Source: Bacteroidales bacterium
GTDB taxonomy: Bacteria; Bacteroidota; Bacteroidia; Bacteroidales; UBA3824
DNA length: 64,000 nt
Direction of reading: 5' to 3'
Assembly: GCA_016286055.1 (NCBI GenBank)
Contig: JAEERW010000003.1
Coordinates: 339,069-403,068 of the forward strand
Shown here: piece after piece, positions 8,678 to 19,125 of the stretch
How positions within the stretch are numbered: position 1 is the stretch's first letter
Layout: every line of letters starts with the position of its first letter
Made by a program: the position numbers and the translations under genes
Notes under the pieces: generated by a model
Seen by the model: the letters and a program-made list of their open reading frames with translations, nothing else
What the model was told of the DNA's origin: nothing
The model's database searches: none

Positions 8678-9907
8678 TCAGTTTGCAATTATTTTTATGT
8701 TTTTTTGCTGTTGAATTTGCAAAAACCGTGGCAAAATAGCTTGACCGCGAGAAATTCTCATTTCGTCGGTTATGCTGTGGAGAATAATTTGTTGGCTGTC
8801 GGAAAAATATTCCCAATACATAATACCCCCGAGAGAGTGTAAATGAACATAGTCGACCTTTCTCCGTACAGATTCTGGGTTGTCGTAAGTGATGAATGAT
8901 TTGTTGCGGTTAGAGAAAAGGTATGGTGCGCAAGCGCTTTTGTCCCAGCATTTTTGATAGTCGCGTCGTTTTTCAAGTTCAGTAATTTTAGAATATGCGA
9001 TGCTACCCTCGCCCTTGGCATTTTTAAAAAGACCGTTTTTGGATGATTCCACGTTGGTCCATTTTCTACCGTAAGCGGCAGCTCCAATCACAATTTTTTC
9101 GGCAGGGATACCGTATCGGATGTATGTTTTAACAATGCGGTCGACAGAATAACCTGTTTTTTTGAACGACGAAGCGTAAAGGTTGGTGTGATGACCAGTA
9201 GCACTGTTCCATTGTCCCACAAAATCGTAAGTCATTACAAAAAAATAGTCGACCAGGGGAGCAATCAAAGTGGGTTCTGTGTAAGTGAGATATTGGTCGA
9301 ACGCACCAGCGGCAATAGTGAGCATATATTTTTTTCCATCGTTTCGCGAAGCGCTGTCAAGAGCGTGACGGAGTTCGGAAAGCAGAGCGGTGAAATTTTT
9401 ACGGTCGGAGTTGCGTGTGGCGGCCTCCATACCTGGAAATTCCCAATCTACATCGATGCCGTCGAAACCGTAGTATTTAATGAATCTTACTGCATCGTCA
9501 ACAAAAATAGCTCTGTTTTTAGGGTCGGACGCCATTTGTTGAAACTGTGGCGAAGTACCGTATCCGCCCACAGAAATGAGCACACGCATATTTGGATTTC
9601 CCTGCTTGAGAGTTCTTACCATCATAAAGTTGTCGGCGTGGTTTGGATAAAGCAGTCCGATACGGTTGTTGGTGATAACAGTGAATGCCATATTAAGAAT
9701 GTCTACACCCCGGAGGTCGAGACTATATGGGTCGATTTTGCGCGTTCCGATATGAAGATAAGTGGCTACGATAGGTTTCTTGATAGGAATGAAAGCTTTT
9801 GGAGGCACGTTGTTGAATCCTTCGTGCGTATCTACCAGACATCCGCACAAGATTGTTGCTGTCAGCAGAAATAAGAAATAATATTTATATAAGGTGTGTT
9901 GTGTCAT
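8678..9907 (-). CDS. glycoside hydrolase family 18 lipoprotein
   Basis: A 409-residue GH18 enzyme acting on chitin-like or N-glycan-type GlcNAc linkages. The leader ends in a probable lipobox (ILCGC, Cys23). The barrel shows VLISVGGYG and the catalytic signature DGIDVDWEF, with Glu156 as acid, then FFVMTYDFVG and VIGAAAYGRKW with GIMYWEYFSD near the end. All key acidic residues are present. Bacteroidota GH18 lipoproteins include endo-GlcNAcases and chitinases; the substrate cannot be settled here. No SusC/SusD pair or carbohydrate-binding domain accompanies it. It ends 40 bp before the receiver/kinase gene on the same strand. Confidence 0.88.
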   Translation of the reverse strand: MTQHTLYKYYFLFLLTATILCGCLVDTHEGFNNVPPKAFIPIKKPIVATYLHIGTRKIDPYSLDLRGVDILNMAFTVITNNRIGLLYPNHADNFMMVRTLKQGNPNMRVLISVGGYGTSPQFQQMASDPKNRAIFVDDAVRFIKYYGFDGIDVDWEFPGMEAATRNSDRKNFTALLSELRHALDSASRNDGKKYMLTIAAGAFDQYLTYTEPTLIAPLVDYFFVMTYDFVGQWNSATGHHTNLYASSFKKTGYSVDRIVKTYIRYGIPAEKIVIGAAAYGRKWTNVESSKNGLFKNAKGEGSIAYSKITELEKRRDYQKCWDKSACAPYLFSNRNKSFITYDNPESVRRKVDYVHLHSLGGIMYWEYFSDSQQIILHSITDEMRISRGQAILPRFLQIQQQKNIKIIAN

Positions 9908-10099
9908 TTAATTTTTTTGTGTTTTTTCTGGCTGCAAATTTCAACAAAATAGTGCAAAAATCATTATTTTTGTGCAATATTTAAACTAATTATAAAGTAT
10001 CAAACGTTTAATACGCTGACAAGGCGGTAGTTAATGATAAATTGCCGCCATAATATCGGCATTAAATTTGAGAGAACCGTAGAAAAAACCAACTTAAAA

Positions 10100-12457
10100 A
10101 TGAAACTTGCTATTAAACTTCTGTCGATAATAGCAGCCGTGTCAACAGCCGCACCCTGTGTGGGACAATATATGAGTCCTGCCGACAGCATAGCCGTTAT
10201 TGTAGAGGCAGAACCGCTTCCCGTGGTGATGTTTACTCCTAACATTGATAAGATGATAACGTTCAAATGGCGAAACAGCAAAAGCCTTGATTTTTTGAAC
10301 GAATACGAGCTTAAACTTGCTGGCTTGAGGTTTAAGCCCATATCAAACACCATTTCAAGCGGGGTATATTGCTATGATATTTCAGTAACTGATACAAAAT
10401 CAGGTTCTTGCAAAACACTCAAAGGTATTCCCAAAAATGCTATGGTGCGCAGCTACCAACTTTCGCCCGACAACACAAAGTTGCTGTTTACCAATAAGAC
10501 TGAAAACAGCACCGACCTCTGGCTTGCCGATCTTTCGCGTGGTACGGCAAATAAGTTGGCATCCGACGTTAACGATATTTTCCCAGGAGTTCCTGTTGAT
10601 TGGAGCGGCGACGGAGAATCTGTTTTTTACTTGCGAGCAGCCAACAAGCAGCACCAGCGATTGCGTATTGTTACTTCTCTTTCGCCTCGGATACGCGAGA
10701 GTGGCGAGAGTGAAGGTTATTCCGATTTTCAAGACCTATTGCAAAATTCTGACGACGAAGATAGTTTCGACTTTTATGCCGAAACCGAAATTGTGAAGCT
10801 CAACTTGAAGAACCATAAATCAGAAGTAATTGGTTCAAAAGGTGTTATCACATCGTTTTCAGTATCGCCCGACGGTGAATACGTTTTGGCTACATACTTG
10901 AATAAACCATATTCTTATAATGTGCCATACACACAGTTTGCCAACACGGTAAAGGTGATAGGCGGTGGTGGTGAAGAGGTGATAGCCGATAATCCTCTTT
11001 ACGAGCACGCATATTCAAAGGTTAATAACGGCGCCCGTAATATTACTTGGTGTGCCCAAAAACCTCACACGCTGATTTGGGCAACAGCTTTAGACAAAGG
11101 AAACCTTAAAACAGCGGCACCGTATCACGACAAAATTACACTCTACACGATTGGATCAGATAAGAAAGATATAGTTCTGCTGCAAAACCGTCTTGCTGGT
11201 ATTTATGCTCTGAGCGACACCGTTATAGTGGTTGCCGAAACAAACACCAAGACAAAAAATACTGATTTTCTGCGTATAAGCACCGAATCGGGAGCTTTCG
11301 ACACCTTATTGATTAGTAACGAACGGACATCGCCGTACCGAATACTTCAAGCGCCCAACCGTTATGGACGAAAATCTGCACTGATGTACCAAAACCGCTA
11401 CATCTACCTCACCTCCGAGGAGTATACCAAAAACGGCGTCCAACCAATTCTTGTAAGGCTTGACCTTATAACCAAGAAACGTAAAACAATCTGGAAATCT
11501 ACACCTCCGCGCTACAGTCGTTGCGAAGCGTTTTGCCCTCTTACAGGAGTGGTGGCGCTGAAGAGCGAATCGTTAGAAGAGTATCCTAATTATTATACGG
11601 CCAACTTATACGGACGTCAGTCGCAGAAAAAAATCAGCGACTTTGAGAGCCCCTATAAAACCGCCCGCATACAGTCGCAGCTAATAACATATACCCGCTC
11701 CGACGGCGTAAAACTATCAGCCACACTTTACCTTCCTCACTCCTACCAAGGCAAAGGCACATTGCCAGCAATAGTTTGGGCGTATCCGAAAGAATATACA
11801 TCCACAAGTACGGCTGCCCAGATAAGCACTTCGGCGTTTAAATTTGCCGCAGCTGGCAATAACTCCACTCCTATTTGGCTTGCAGCAGCTGGTTATGCTG
11901 TTTTGGATGCCTCGTTCCCTGTGGTAGGAAAAGACGGTTCTGAGCCAAACGATGACTTTATAAACCAAATAATTTTAGATGCCGAAGCAGCAGTTAATGC
12001 CTTGGTAGACCATAAGATAGCGCAACGAAACAATGTGGCAATAGGCGGACATTCGTACGGTGCGTTTCTTACAGTAAACTTGCTAGCTCATACCAACCTA
12101 TTTGCCGCTGGAATAGCACGGAGCGGTTGTTACAACCGCACCAACACTCCATTGGGATTTCAAAACGAGCGTAGAACATTGTGGCAGGCTCGCGACACAT
12201 ATCTTGCTATGTCGCCCATAATGTATGCCGACAGCATAAAAGCTCCGCTCCTACTTATTCACGGCCAAGACGACAACAACCCCTCCACACCTGCTGTTCA
12301 GAGCGAGAAACTATATGCCGCAGTAATGCACTGCAACGGCACTGCACGCCTTGTGATATTGCCAAAAGAGCTTCATACATACACAGCGGCTGAATCAATA
12401 TTGCACGTAGCATGGGAAACTCAGACATGGTTAGACCGTTATCTTAAAAAAAAATAG
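10100..12457 (+). CDS. S9-family prolyl oligopeptidase-like serine peptidase, secreted
   Basis: A 785-residue peptidase from the ATG at 10100, which begins a clear signal peptide (MKLAIKLLSIIAAVSTAAPC); an upstream ATG at 10034 adds a non-signal extension and is rejected. The N-terminal 500 residues resemble the beta-propeller of S9 enzymes (QLSPDNTKLLFTN, FSVSPDGEYVLAT). The C-terminal alpha/beta hydrolase has nucleophile Ser about 652 in GGHSYGAF, Asp about 724 in LIHGQDDNN and His about 759 in PKELHTY. It is most like dipeptidyl or glutamyl aminopeptidase-type S9 proteins used in periplasmic peptide use. No operon partner is seen. Confidence 0.88.
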   Translation: MKLAIKLLSIIAAVSTAAPCVGQYMSPADSIAVIVEAEPLPVVMFTPNIDKMITFKWRNSKSLDFLNEYELKLAGLRFKPISNTISSGVYCYDISVTDTKSGSCKTLKGIPKNAMVRSYQLSPDNTKLLFTNKTENSTDLWLADLSRGTANKLASDVNDIFPGVPVDWSGDGESVFYLRAANKQHQRLRIVTSLSPRIRESGESEGYSDFQDLLQNSDDEDSFDFYAETEIVKLNLKNHKSEVIGSKGVITSFSVSPDGEYVLATYLNKPYSYNVPYTQFANTVKVIGGGGEEVIADNPLYEHAYSKVNNGARNITWCAQKPHTLIWATALDKGNLKTAAPYHDKITLYTIGSDKKDIVLLQNRLAGIYALSDTVIVVAETNTKTKNTDFLRISTESGAFDTLLISNERTSPYRILQAPNRYGRKSALMYQNRYIYLTSEEYTKNGVQPILVRLDLITKKRKTIWKSTPPRYSRCEAFCPLTGVVALKSESLEEYPNYYTANLYGRQSQKKISDFESPYKTARIQSQLITYTRSDGVKLSATLYLPHSYQGKGTLPAIVWAYPKEYTSTSTAAQISTSAFKFAAAGNNSTPIWLAAAGYAVLDASFPVVGKDGSEPNDDFINQIILDAEAAVNALVDHKIAQRNNVAIGGHSYGAFLTVNLLAHTNLFAAGIARSGCYNRTNTPLGFQNERRTLWQARDTYLAMSPIMYADSIKAPLLLIHGQDDNNPSTPAVQSEKLYAAVMHCNGTARLVILPKELHTYTAAESILHVAWETQTWLDRYLKKK

Positions 12458-12554
12458 GTTTAAATGATGATATTTAAAGCACTGGATAATAGGCGTTTAA
12501 ATACGACATATAAATATATTTTGTCAAAAAAGTAGGAAAATAAGTAGACAATTG

Positions 12555-12584
12555 TTTGGAAAACAAAAAATATTACTATCTTTG
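12555..12584 (+). promoter_or_regulatory. promoter of rplS
   Basis: A -33 TTTG at 12555-12558 and a -7 TATCTTTG at 12577-12584 with an 18-bp spacer match the Bacteroidota sigma-ABfr consensus. The start codon is 51 bp further on. Confidence 0.75.
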
Positions 12585-12635
12585 CACGCTGAAAAATTAC
12601 GATAACTAGATTATAACGTTAATAAAAATAAAACC

Positions 12636-13004
12636 ATGGAATTATTAAAAGTAGTTGAAGAACAGTACCACCAGAAAAGAGAATGGCCTGAGTTCAACAG
12701 CGGTGATACAATCACCGTACATTACAAAAATGTAGAAGGCAACAAGGAGCGCATACAGCAGTTCAGAGGCGTAGTGATACAGAAAAAAGGCTGCGGAATA
12801 AGCGCAACATTTACCGTAAGAAAAATGTCGGGTAGCGTTGGTGTAGAACGCATCTTCCCCGTAGAGTCACCTTTTATTACAAAAGTAGAGCTCAACAAGA
12901 GCGGTATTGTACGCCGTGCAAGAATCTATTACGTTAGAGAGCTTACCGGTAAGAAAGCACGCATCAAAGAGAAAAGAAAAGTTTTGGACAAGGCCGAGAA
13001 CTAG
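12636..13004 (+). CDS. rplS: 50S ribosomal protein L19
   Basis: A 122-residue ribosomal protein at the 30S-50S interface. Diagnostic segments are [46 protein letters not shown] and [18 protein letters not shown]. Length is normal. It stands alone with its own promoter and a strong terminator, without the trmD/rimM neighbours found in many bacteria. Confidence 0.97.
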   Translation: MELLKVVEEQYHQKREWPEFNSGDTITVHYKNVEGNKERIQQFRGVVIQKKGCGISATFTVRKMSGSVGVERIFPVESPFITKVELNKSGIVRRARIYYVRELTGKKARIKEKRKVLDKAEN

Positions 13005-13032
13005 TTTTGCCCTCAACTACACACAAAACCAT

Positions 13033-13063
13033 AAAAAAAATCCTCGATTAGAGGATTTTTTTT
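13033..13063 (+). terminator. rho-independent terminator of rplS
   Basis: An A-rich run and TCCTC, loop GATTA, GAGGA and a run of nine T form a hairpin with U-tract 29 bp after the rplS stop. Confidence 0.85.
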
Positions 13064-13098
13064 TACGCAAAATATTTTTTTTATAATAATGAAAACAA

Positions 13099-13106
13099 TA
13101 ATTTTG
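13099..13106 (+). promoter_or_regulatory. -7 box before the membrane TPR gene
   Basis: TAATTTTG fits TAnnTTTG and lies 34 bp before the ATG, just after the rplS terminator. The -33 region is only T-rich. Confidence 0.5.
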
Positions 13107-13140
13107 CGGCATTATTAAAAACTGTTATAAACAAAACACA

Positions 13141-13836
13141 ATGGCTAATAAAGAAAAGAACGAACAACAAGACCAGCTCGAAATAGTTGAGTCGAAAATT
13201 GGACAGACAGAACAATACATCGAAGAGAACAGAAACAAGATTTTTACGGTGATTGCAATTATTGCCGCTATTATCTTGGGTTATCTTGCTTATCAGAAAT
13301 ATGTTAAGCTTCCGAAAGAGCAGAAGGCTACCGCCCAGATGTTTCAAGCAGAAAACTATTTTGAACGTGATTCCTTTGATTTGGCTCTCAACGGTGACGG
13401 CAACTATCCAGGCTTTGTAAAAGTAATGAGTGATTACTCTGGAACAAAAGCAGCAAATCTTGCCAAATACTATGCGTCAATTTGCTATTTCCGCACTCAA
13501 AATTACGACAAGGCTCTTGAATGCATCAACGGTTTTTCGGCAAGCGACAAGAACCTCGCTCCTATTTCAAAAGGTATTGCTGGCGACTGCTGGGTAGAAA
13601 AAGGTGACTTTGCTAAGGCTGAGAAATGTTACAAGGATGCTATTAAAGAAGCCAACGGCAATGTTTTTGTGGCTCCTATCTATCTCAACAAGCTTGGCAA
13701 GCTAATGGAAAAACAAAGTAAGTTTCAAGAGGCTCTTGATTCTTACAACACTATTCTGAAATCTTATCCAAAATCTAACGAGGCCAAGACAATTGATCGC
13801 GACATCGAATTGATGCAAATCAAACTCGGTAAGTAA
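13141..13836 (+). CDS. membrane-anchored tetratricopeptide repeat protein
   Basis: A 231-residue protein with a charged N-terminus, one membrane helix at about 38-58 (VIAIIAAIILGYLAYQKY) and a C-terminal set of TPR helices, for example NLAKYYASICYFRTQNYDKA, GDFAKAEKCYKDAIKEANG and FQEALDSYNTILKSYPKS. The layout resembles YfgM/ancillary TPR proteins that assist envelope assembly, and such a gene is usual in Bacteroidota. The exact partner is unknown. It is a single-gene unit between two terminators. Confidence 0.82.
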   Translation: MANKEKNEQQDQLEIVESKIGQTEQYIEENRNKIFTVIAIIAAIILGYLAYQKYVKLPKEQKATAQMFQAENYFERDSFDLALNGDGNYPGFVKVMSDYSGTKAANLAKYYASICYFRTQNYDKALECINGFSASDKNLAPISKGIAGDCWVEKGDFAKAEKCYKDAIKEANGNVFVAPIYLNKLGKLMEKQSKFQEALDSYNTILKSYPKSNEAKTIDRDIELMQIKLGK

Positions 13837-13856
13837 ATCTTGATTAGAATTTATAT

Positions 13857-13892
13857 AAAAAACCTCAATGCCACGGCATTGAGGTTTTTTAT
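13857..13892 (+). terminator. rho-independent terminator after the TPR gene
   Basis: A perfect 10-bp stem (CCTCAATGCC at 13863-13872, GGCATTGAGG at 13875-13884) with A run before and T run after. Because of the flanking A and T runs it can also end transcription of the convergent chemoreceptor gene. Confidence 0.9.
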
Positions 13893-13915
13893 TTATAACT
13901 ACTAAACACTACTAT

Positions 13916-15925
13916 TTAGAATTTTTCAAAATCAGAATCTCTTCCGTTGTCTTTAAGGTTGATGATAGTGCCTTTGCCAAAATTAGCGTTTATGTTGGCG
14001 TGTGAGCTGGGTTGTAAGGGTGCCGGCTCAGGAACAATAGCTCTTTTGGCAACAGGTTTCGGTTTGTTAGCTATACGCTCTATACGTTGCTGAGGCTTGG
14101 AAACGTTTTCAGTTTTGAAGAAACTAATCGATTCTTTAAGCTCGTCGCTCTTGGAAGCAAGTTGCTGACTTGTAGATGCGAGTTCTTCGGCAGAGGCTGC
14201 GTATTTTTGTGTAACATCGTTGAGCTGCTGCACGGCACGATTGATAAGACCTATGCTTGTGCTCTGTTCTGAACTTGCTACTGAAATTTCGCGGACAAGA
14301 CCAGCTGTTTTTTCCATATCGGGTATGATGTTGTTGAGCAGGCGTTCAGCGTTTTCGCTGATTGCCACACCCTCTTTCGATACTTTGTCGATTTCAGAAG
14401 CTGCCACAGCACTACGTTCGGCGAGTTTGCGCACTTCGGCAGCTACCACAGCAAAGCCCTTGCCTTGTTCTCCTGCACGAGCCGCCTCAACTGCTGCGTT
14501 AAGAGCAAGAATATTGGTCTGGAATGCTATTTCGTCGATGATAGAAATTTTACTTGCAATATCTTTCATAGCCGCCATACTCTGCTGACTTGCTTTTCCG
14601 CCTTCGAGAATGCTTTCTAGGGCTTTTTGAGCAATGCGTTCGGTTTCGCGGGCGTTGTCGCTGTTTTGGTTGATGCCGGCACTCATTTGCTCCAACGAAG
14701 AAGAAACTTCCTCTGCTGATGAAGCTTGTGTGCTAGCGCCTTCGCTCATCATTTGTGATGCACGGGCTATTTCGGCGCTGTGGATGCTGATGGTTTCGGC
14801 GTTGTCGGTAATTTTGGAAACTATGTCGTGCATTTGAGCTGTCATAGCGTTTACCTTGTCGGCCATCTGACCGAATTCGTCGTTTGAATCAACTTTAACT
14901 TTGTGGGTGAGGTCGCCGTCGGTAAGGAATTGAACGCCGTGGAATGTGCTTTCGGCACGGTTGCCAATTCGTTTTGAAAGCAGAATCGAAAGAACTATAC
15001 ACACAATAATAATTAGTATGATTGCTACAGAGAATGTGTATATCATTGCGTGAATGTTGTTGTTAACAGTGCCGAACGATTTTTTGGTGTTTTCGAGCAT
15101 CATGTCGGCGAGTTTCTGTGAATCTTCAATAACGCTATTGCCTGCTGTGTTGGCCTGAGAAACAAATTTTTGAGCTGCTTCTGCTTCGGAGTTGTATCCT
15201 GGCAAAACTTCAGAATATTTTTGCAAGCTTTGTTGACAATTGCTGATATTTCGAGCGCAACCATATTGACCAGCGAAACCCTGCATTTGCAAAAGATTTG
15301 CTTTAATGGTACTAACAGCGTCGGTTACAGCTTGTCCACCACCAAAGAAAGCTCTTAGGTTGTTGCATTGATCGAGAGTTTCTTGCACTAAAAGGATACG
15401 TTTGCCAAGGTCGGTGTTGCGCTGAGGAATGGTGTTGGCGAGAGTTTTGCGCATAGCAGTTAGTTCTTTTACAATCTCTCGTCGGTAATCATTCATTTTA
15501 AAATATACAGCATTTCGCGAGTTGCTTTTTTCCATAGATTGCTTAGCAAACGATTCGTAGTCGTTGAGACTTGCTTCAAGACGGTCAACTACCACGCGTT
15601 CGTCTTGGGAGACAATTTTCTGCAACTCTGTGATACTCTGATGTGCAATTTCAAGATTTTCGGTGCCACCGAGTTTGATGTTTGCTTCATTGTTGAACGA
15701 AAGGAACAAGCTCTGCTGTGCGCGCATAGCCAAGAGGATATTTGTAGTAATTTCTTGGCACAGACGGTTTTGCGGAAGCATCTCTTCTGCAACGTTCTTT
15801 ATGTTCGACTCAGAAGAACGCCCTCTGATATACATCAGTGTAACTGTAATTAACAGCAATATGACAATACAGAGGAATATTGTCGCTATTTTTTTGCCTA
15901 CAGATAGATTCTTTAAATTTAGCAT
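13916..15925 (-). CDS. methyl-accepting chemotaxis protein (paralogue 1)
   Basis: A 669-residue transmembrane chemoreceptor. It has a first membrane helix at about 13-32, a helical periplasmic sensor of about 250 residues, a second helix near 290-315 ([17 protein letters not shown]), a HAMP domain ([13 protein letters not shown]) and a cytoplasmic signalling hairpin with the invariant tip [22 protein letters not shown] Pro/Ala-rich linker follows, and the tail ends [15 protein letters not shown]. The sensor resembles helical-bundle (HBM-like) domains, so the ligand is unclear. No che genes are in the window. The next gene upstream is a close paralogue. Confidence 0.93.
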   Translation of the reverse strand: MLNLKNLSVGKKIATIFLCIVILLLITVTLMYIRGRSSESNIKNVAEEMLPQNRLCQEITTNILLAMRAQQSLFLSFNNEANIKLGGTENLEIAHQSITELQKIVSQDERVVVDRLEASLNDYESFAKQSMEKSNSRNAVYFKMNDYRREIVKELTAMRKTLANTIPQRNTDLGKRILLVQETLDQCNNLRAFFGGGQAVTDAVSTIKANLLQMQGFAGQYGCARNISNCQQSLQKYSEVLPGYNSEAEAAQKFVSQANTAGNSVIEDSQKLADMMLENTKKSFGTVNNNIHAMIYTFSVAIILIIIVCIVLSILLSKRIGNRAESTFHGVQFLTDGDLTHKVKVDSNDEFGQMADKVNAMTAQMHDIVSKITDNAETISIHSAEIARASQMMSEGASTQASSAEEVSSSLEQMSAGINQNSDNARETERIAQKALESILEGGKASQQSMAAMKDIASKISIIDEIAFQTNILALNAAVEAARAGEQGKGFAVVAAEVRKLAERSAVAASEIDKVSKEGVAISENAERLLNNIIPDMEKTAGLVREISVASSEQSTSIGLINRAVQQLNDVTQKYAASAEELASTSQQLASKSDELKESISFFKTENVSKPQQRIERIANKPKPVAKRAIVPEPAPLQPSSHANINANFGKGTIINLKDNGRDSDFEKF

Positions 15926-16024
15926 ATTTTAAGCGTTAAGATTTTTATTACTAAGTGAAAACTAACTTCTCAATAATATTTATGCAAAAATCTTGCAAAT
16001 TGTGTACAAAAGAACAATTATTTT

Positions 16025-18106
16025 TTAAAATCTCTCATAATCTGAATCTTTTGCGTTGTCTTTGAGATTGATAAAAGTTCCTTTGTTGAGAGCAGATGAC
16101 GTTGGTTGTTGTTGGTAATGCTTTTGAATTTGTTGAGCATCTAAAGAAATAGTAGGTGCTGCTGATGCAACTTTTGATGGTTGCACTTTTGGTCTGCTGG
16201 TGGTGTGCTTGTAGGTGTTGATGTTGCTTTTTGACTGTACAAGTTTTGATTTTGACGGTGTAGGAGCAACTTTCTTATTATCGTTATCGGTTTTGAAGAA
16301 ACCGATAGATTGTTTAAGTTCTTCGCTCTTGGAAGCAAGTTGTTCGCTAGTAGCGGCAAGTTCCTCGGCAGATGCGGCGTATTTTTGGGTGATATTGTTG
16401 AGCTGCTGTACAGCGATGTTGATTTGGCTGATTCCGGTAGATTGTTCGGAACTAGCAGCAGAAATTTCGCGGACGAGAGCGGCAGTTTTTTCGATGTCGG
16501 GGATGATGTTTTTGAGTAGACGTTCTGCGTTTTCGCTTATGGTTACACCTTCTTTTGAAACCTTGTCGATTTCAGAAGCGGCTTTTGCACTGCGTTCTGC
16601 CAATTTGCGCACTTCGGCGGCTACCACTGCGAATCCTTTGCCTTGTTCACCGGCACGTGCGGCTTCAACAGCGGCGTTGAGTGCGAGAATGTTGGTTTGG
16701 AATGCAATTTCGTCGATAATGGAGATTTTGCCTGCAATGTCTTTCATGGCTTTCATACTTTGTTGGCTTGCTATGCTACTTTCGCGTATGCTTTCAAGTG
16801 CTTTTTGAGCAATACGTTCGGTTTCGCGGGCGTTGTCGCTGTTTTGTGTGATGCCGGCGCTCATCTGTTCTATTGAAGAAGAAACTTCTTCTGCCGAAGC
16901 GGCTTGTGTGCCAGCATTTTGACTTAGTTCTTGCGATGCTTGGGCTATTTCGGCACTATTGAGTGTGATAGTTTCGGCGTTGTCAGAAATCCCGCTAACA
17001 ATTTCGCGGAGTTTTGCGGCCATTGCATTTACGCTGGATGCTACTTGTCCAAATTCGTCTTTGGTGGTAACGTCAACGGTTTGTGTGAGGTCACCGTTGG
17101 TTAAGTGGTTGACACCGTCAAGGGTTTTCCGTGAACGCTGTCCAATGGTTTTTGAGAGCAACAAGCAGAAGAACAGGCAGAGGAAAATGATAGTTCCTAC
17201 AGCTACACCAAAAGTGATGTACATTGCCTTGAAGTTTTCATTAACACGTCCGAAAGATTTTTTAGTTGAGTTCATTGACATGTCGCCGATTTTTTGTGCG
17301 CTTTCGGTTATGCTTTTGCCGGCTTCGATAACCATACCGATATTGTTGCTGTATTCGCCAAGAGCAGTATAATAGTCGGGCGAACGCTGTATGTATTTTT
17401 GCATAAGTTTGATGGCGTCGTTGGCGTAGCGTTGGCATCCATAATTGCCTGAAAAACTTGCAATTTGCGCCATATTGCCCTTAACAGTGCCAATGAGTCC
17501 CGATACGAGGGCCTGATCTCCCATCTTTCCCTTGGCTTTTTCGATCATGCGGATAGTTTCGGAGATGAGAAGAATGCGTTTAGCATGTTCGGTAGATTTC
17601 TGCGGGTTAACTAATGTTATGGCTTCGCGTATTTCTTCGAGGTCGCGGTAGAAATCTTTCTTTAGCGTTTCAAGTTCGTTGTAGATAGAATTCTTTTCAG
17701 AAAACTTTGAAATTGAGGCTGTTACCACATTCTCGTACTCTTGGAGATCATTTTTTAGCTTGTCCATGATGATACGCTCGTCGCTAGTGGCGGTTTCGTA
17801 AAGCTGGTCAATAGCTTTGTGCGCCTTGTCTAAGTGTTCTCTGCCACCGAGTCGTATGCTTGTTTCGGTATCGCTGGCGGTGAAAATTTTCTGTTGTTCT
17901 ACAAGTGCCAAAAGAATGTTGGTGGTGATTTCTTGACTTAGTTTATTTTGTGGAAGCACCTCTTCGGAAACGTTATGTATGTTTTCTTCGGAAGACTGCT
18001 GACGAAAATACATCAACAAACAAGTAATAAGAAGTAATCCTATCACTATAACAAAAATTGTTGTTATTTTGCCACCTACTTTTAGGTCTCTAAATCTAAA
18101 TGCCAT
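16025..18106 (-). CDS. methyl-accepting chemotaxis protein (paralogue 2)
   Basis: A 693-residue chemoreceptor with the same layout as its neighbour: helix at about 15-35, helical sensor with [20 protein letters not shown], helix near 300-320, HAMP ([13 protein letters not shown]) and the signalling tip [20 protein letters not shown]. The signalling halves are nearly the same in the two proteins while the sensors differ more, consistent with an old tandem duplication and divergence of ligand. The tail after a Ser/Thr/Lys-rich linker again ends [16 protein letters not shown]. It lacks the NWETF-type pentapeptide used by CheR in enteric bacteria. Confidence 0.93.
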   Translation of the reverse strand: MAFRFRDLKVGGKITTIFVIVIGLLLITCLLMYFRQQSSEENIHNVSEEVLPQNKLSQEITTNILLALVEQQKIFTASDTETSIRLGGREHLDKAHKAIDQLYETATSDERIIMDKLKNDLQEYENVVTASISKFSEKNSIYNELETLKKDFYRDLEEIREAITLVNPQKSTEHAKRILLISETIRMIEKAKGKMGDQALVSGLIGTVKGNMAQIASFSGNYGCQRYANDAIKLMQKYIQRSPDYYTALGEYSNNIGMVIEAGKSITESAQKIGDMSMNSTKKSFGRVNENFKAMYITFGVAVGTIIFLCLFFCLLLSKTIGQRSRKTLDGVNHLTNGDLTQTVDVTTKDEFGQVASSVNAMAAKLREIVSGISDNAETITLNSAEIAQASQELSQNAGTQAASAEEVSSSIEQMSAGITQNSDNARETERIAQKALESIRESSIASQQSMKAMKDIAGKISIIDEIAFQTNILALNAAVEAARAGEQGKGFAVVAAEVRKLAERSAKAASEIDKVSKEGVTISENAERLLKNIIPDIEKTAALVREISAASSEQSTGISQINIAVQQLNNITQKYAASAEELAATSEQLASKSEELKQSIGFFKTDNDNKKVAPTPSKSKLVQSKSNINTYKHTTSRPKVQPSKVASAAPTISLDAQQIQKHYQQQPTSSALNKGTFINLKDNAKDSDYERF

Positions 18107-18204
18107 AGTTTTTAAGGTGTTAAATGGTTCTTATACTAATTTTTTCCAAATATCGTGCAAAAAAATGAGAATGTCAACTATTTTTTGCATTATTTTTTTT
18201 AAGT

Positions 18205-19122
18205 CTAATATTTTTTTTCAAACGGGTTTCCTGAGACGCTAAAATCTGGACAGTAAAAACTGCTACTGCCTAATTCTTGAACCCATCCGTTTGTTAGTCC
18301 GAGTATTTCTGCTGTTTCGGTAACTTTTGAATATTCTTTTTGAGTTACGTACTTGCTGAGTTTCTCGTCGTCTTTGGCCTTATATTCGGGATAGTATTGC
18401 GACATCAAACTGATGTGCAAGTCGGGCGAAATATCATAGGCCACTTTTTTTAATACGTTAATTGAGTTGAAAACGTTTCCCGGAAGTACCAAATGGCGTA
18501 AGATAATACCTTTTCTGGCTGTTCCCGATTCGTCGAGCGTTAATTCTGTACCTTTTTGGCGAACCATTTCGGCAATGGCTGCAGTAGCTATCTTGGTGTA
18601 ATTGGGTGCAGAAGAATACTTTACGGCAAGATCGTCGGATGCGTATTTAAAGTCGGGAAGATAAATATCAACGTAATCTTCAAGTTCGCGTATGGTTTCA
18701 ACACTGTCGTATGCGTTTGTGTTGTAGATAATTGTAGGGTTGAAACCGCGCCGGCGTAATGTGTCGATGATACATTTCATCTGAAAAGCCTGATGACTAG
18801 GCGATACAAATCCCACAGTATCAATATTCTCGGTACAAAGTATAGATGCAATACGCGTGACGGCAGATTCTATAGTGGTGATTTCTTGTTTTTGGAAGGT
18901 TTCTTGGCTGATTTCGTAGTTTTGGCAAAAAATGCATCGGAGATTGCACGAGGAGAAAAAGACATTGCACACTCCCCTACCCCCGCCCAAAACGGGTTCT
19001 TCGCCACGGTGAAGGCATATTTCGGCAATGTGCGGACGATGGTCTATCTTGCAGAAACCCAATGTATTAGCACGATCCACACCACATTGGCGCGGACAAA
19101 TATTGCAATTGTGTATGTTCAT
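18205..19122 (-). CDS. radical SAM protein, PflA/PflX-like
   Basis: A 305-residue radical-SAM enzyme. The cluster motif is SSCNLRCIFCQNY (CxxxCxxC) near residues 58-66, preceded by an N-terminal cysteine pair region NCNICPRQCGV. GFVSPSHQ and IIYNTNAYDS belong to the barrel. The family is annotated as pyruvate formate-lyase-activating-like (PflX/YdiF type), but no glycyl-radical enzyme is nearby, so the target is unknown. It follows coaD by 3 nt and is very likely cotranscribed with it. Confidence 0.87.
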   Translation of the reverse strand: MNIHNCNICPRQCGVDRANTLGFCKIDHRPHIAEICLHRGEEPVLGGGRGVCNVFFSSCNLRCIFCQNYEISQETFQKQEITTIESAVTRIASILCTENIDTVGFVSPSHQAFQMKCIIDTLRRRGFNPTIIYNTNAYDSVETIRELEDYVDIYLPDFKYASDDLAVKYSSAPNYTKIATAAIAEMVRQKGTELTLDESGTARKGIILRHLVLPGNVFNSINVLKKVAYDISPDLHISLMSQYYPEYKAKDDEKLSKYVTQKEYSKVTETAEILGLTNGWVQELGSSSFYCPDFSVSGNPFEKKY

Positions 19123-19125
19123 TAC

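Noticed and set aside
9188..9874. 228-codon plus-strand frame over the GH18 gene
   Set aside because: Antisense to a clear GH18 enzyme with all catalytic motifs; no leader, promoter or family motif.
16215..16808. 197-codon plus-strand frame over chemoreceptor 2
   Set aside because: Ser/Ala/Leu-rich shadow of the signalling hairpin; the same shadow appears over chemoreceptor 1.
18205..19122. Pyruvate formate-lyase activase for a nearby enzyme
   Set aside because: No glycyl-radical enzyme is in the window; only the general PflA-like family call is kept.
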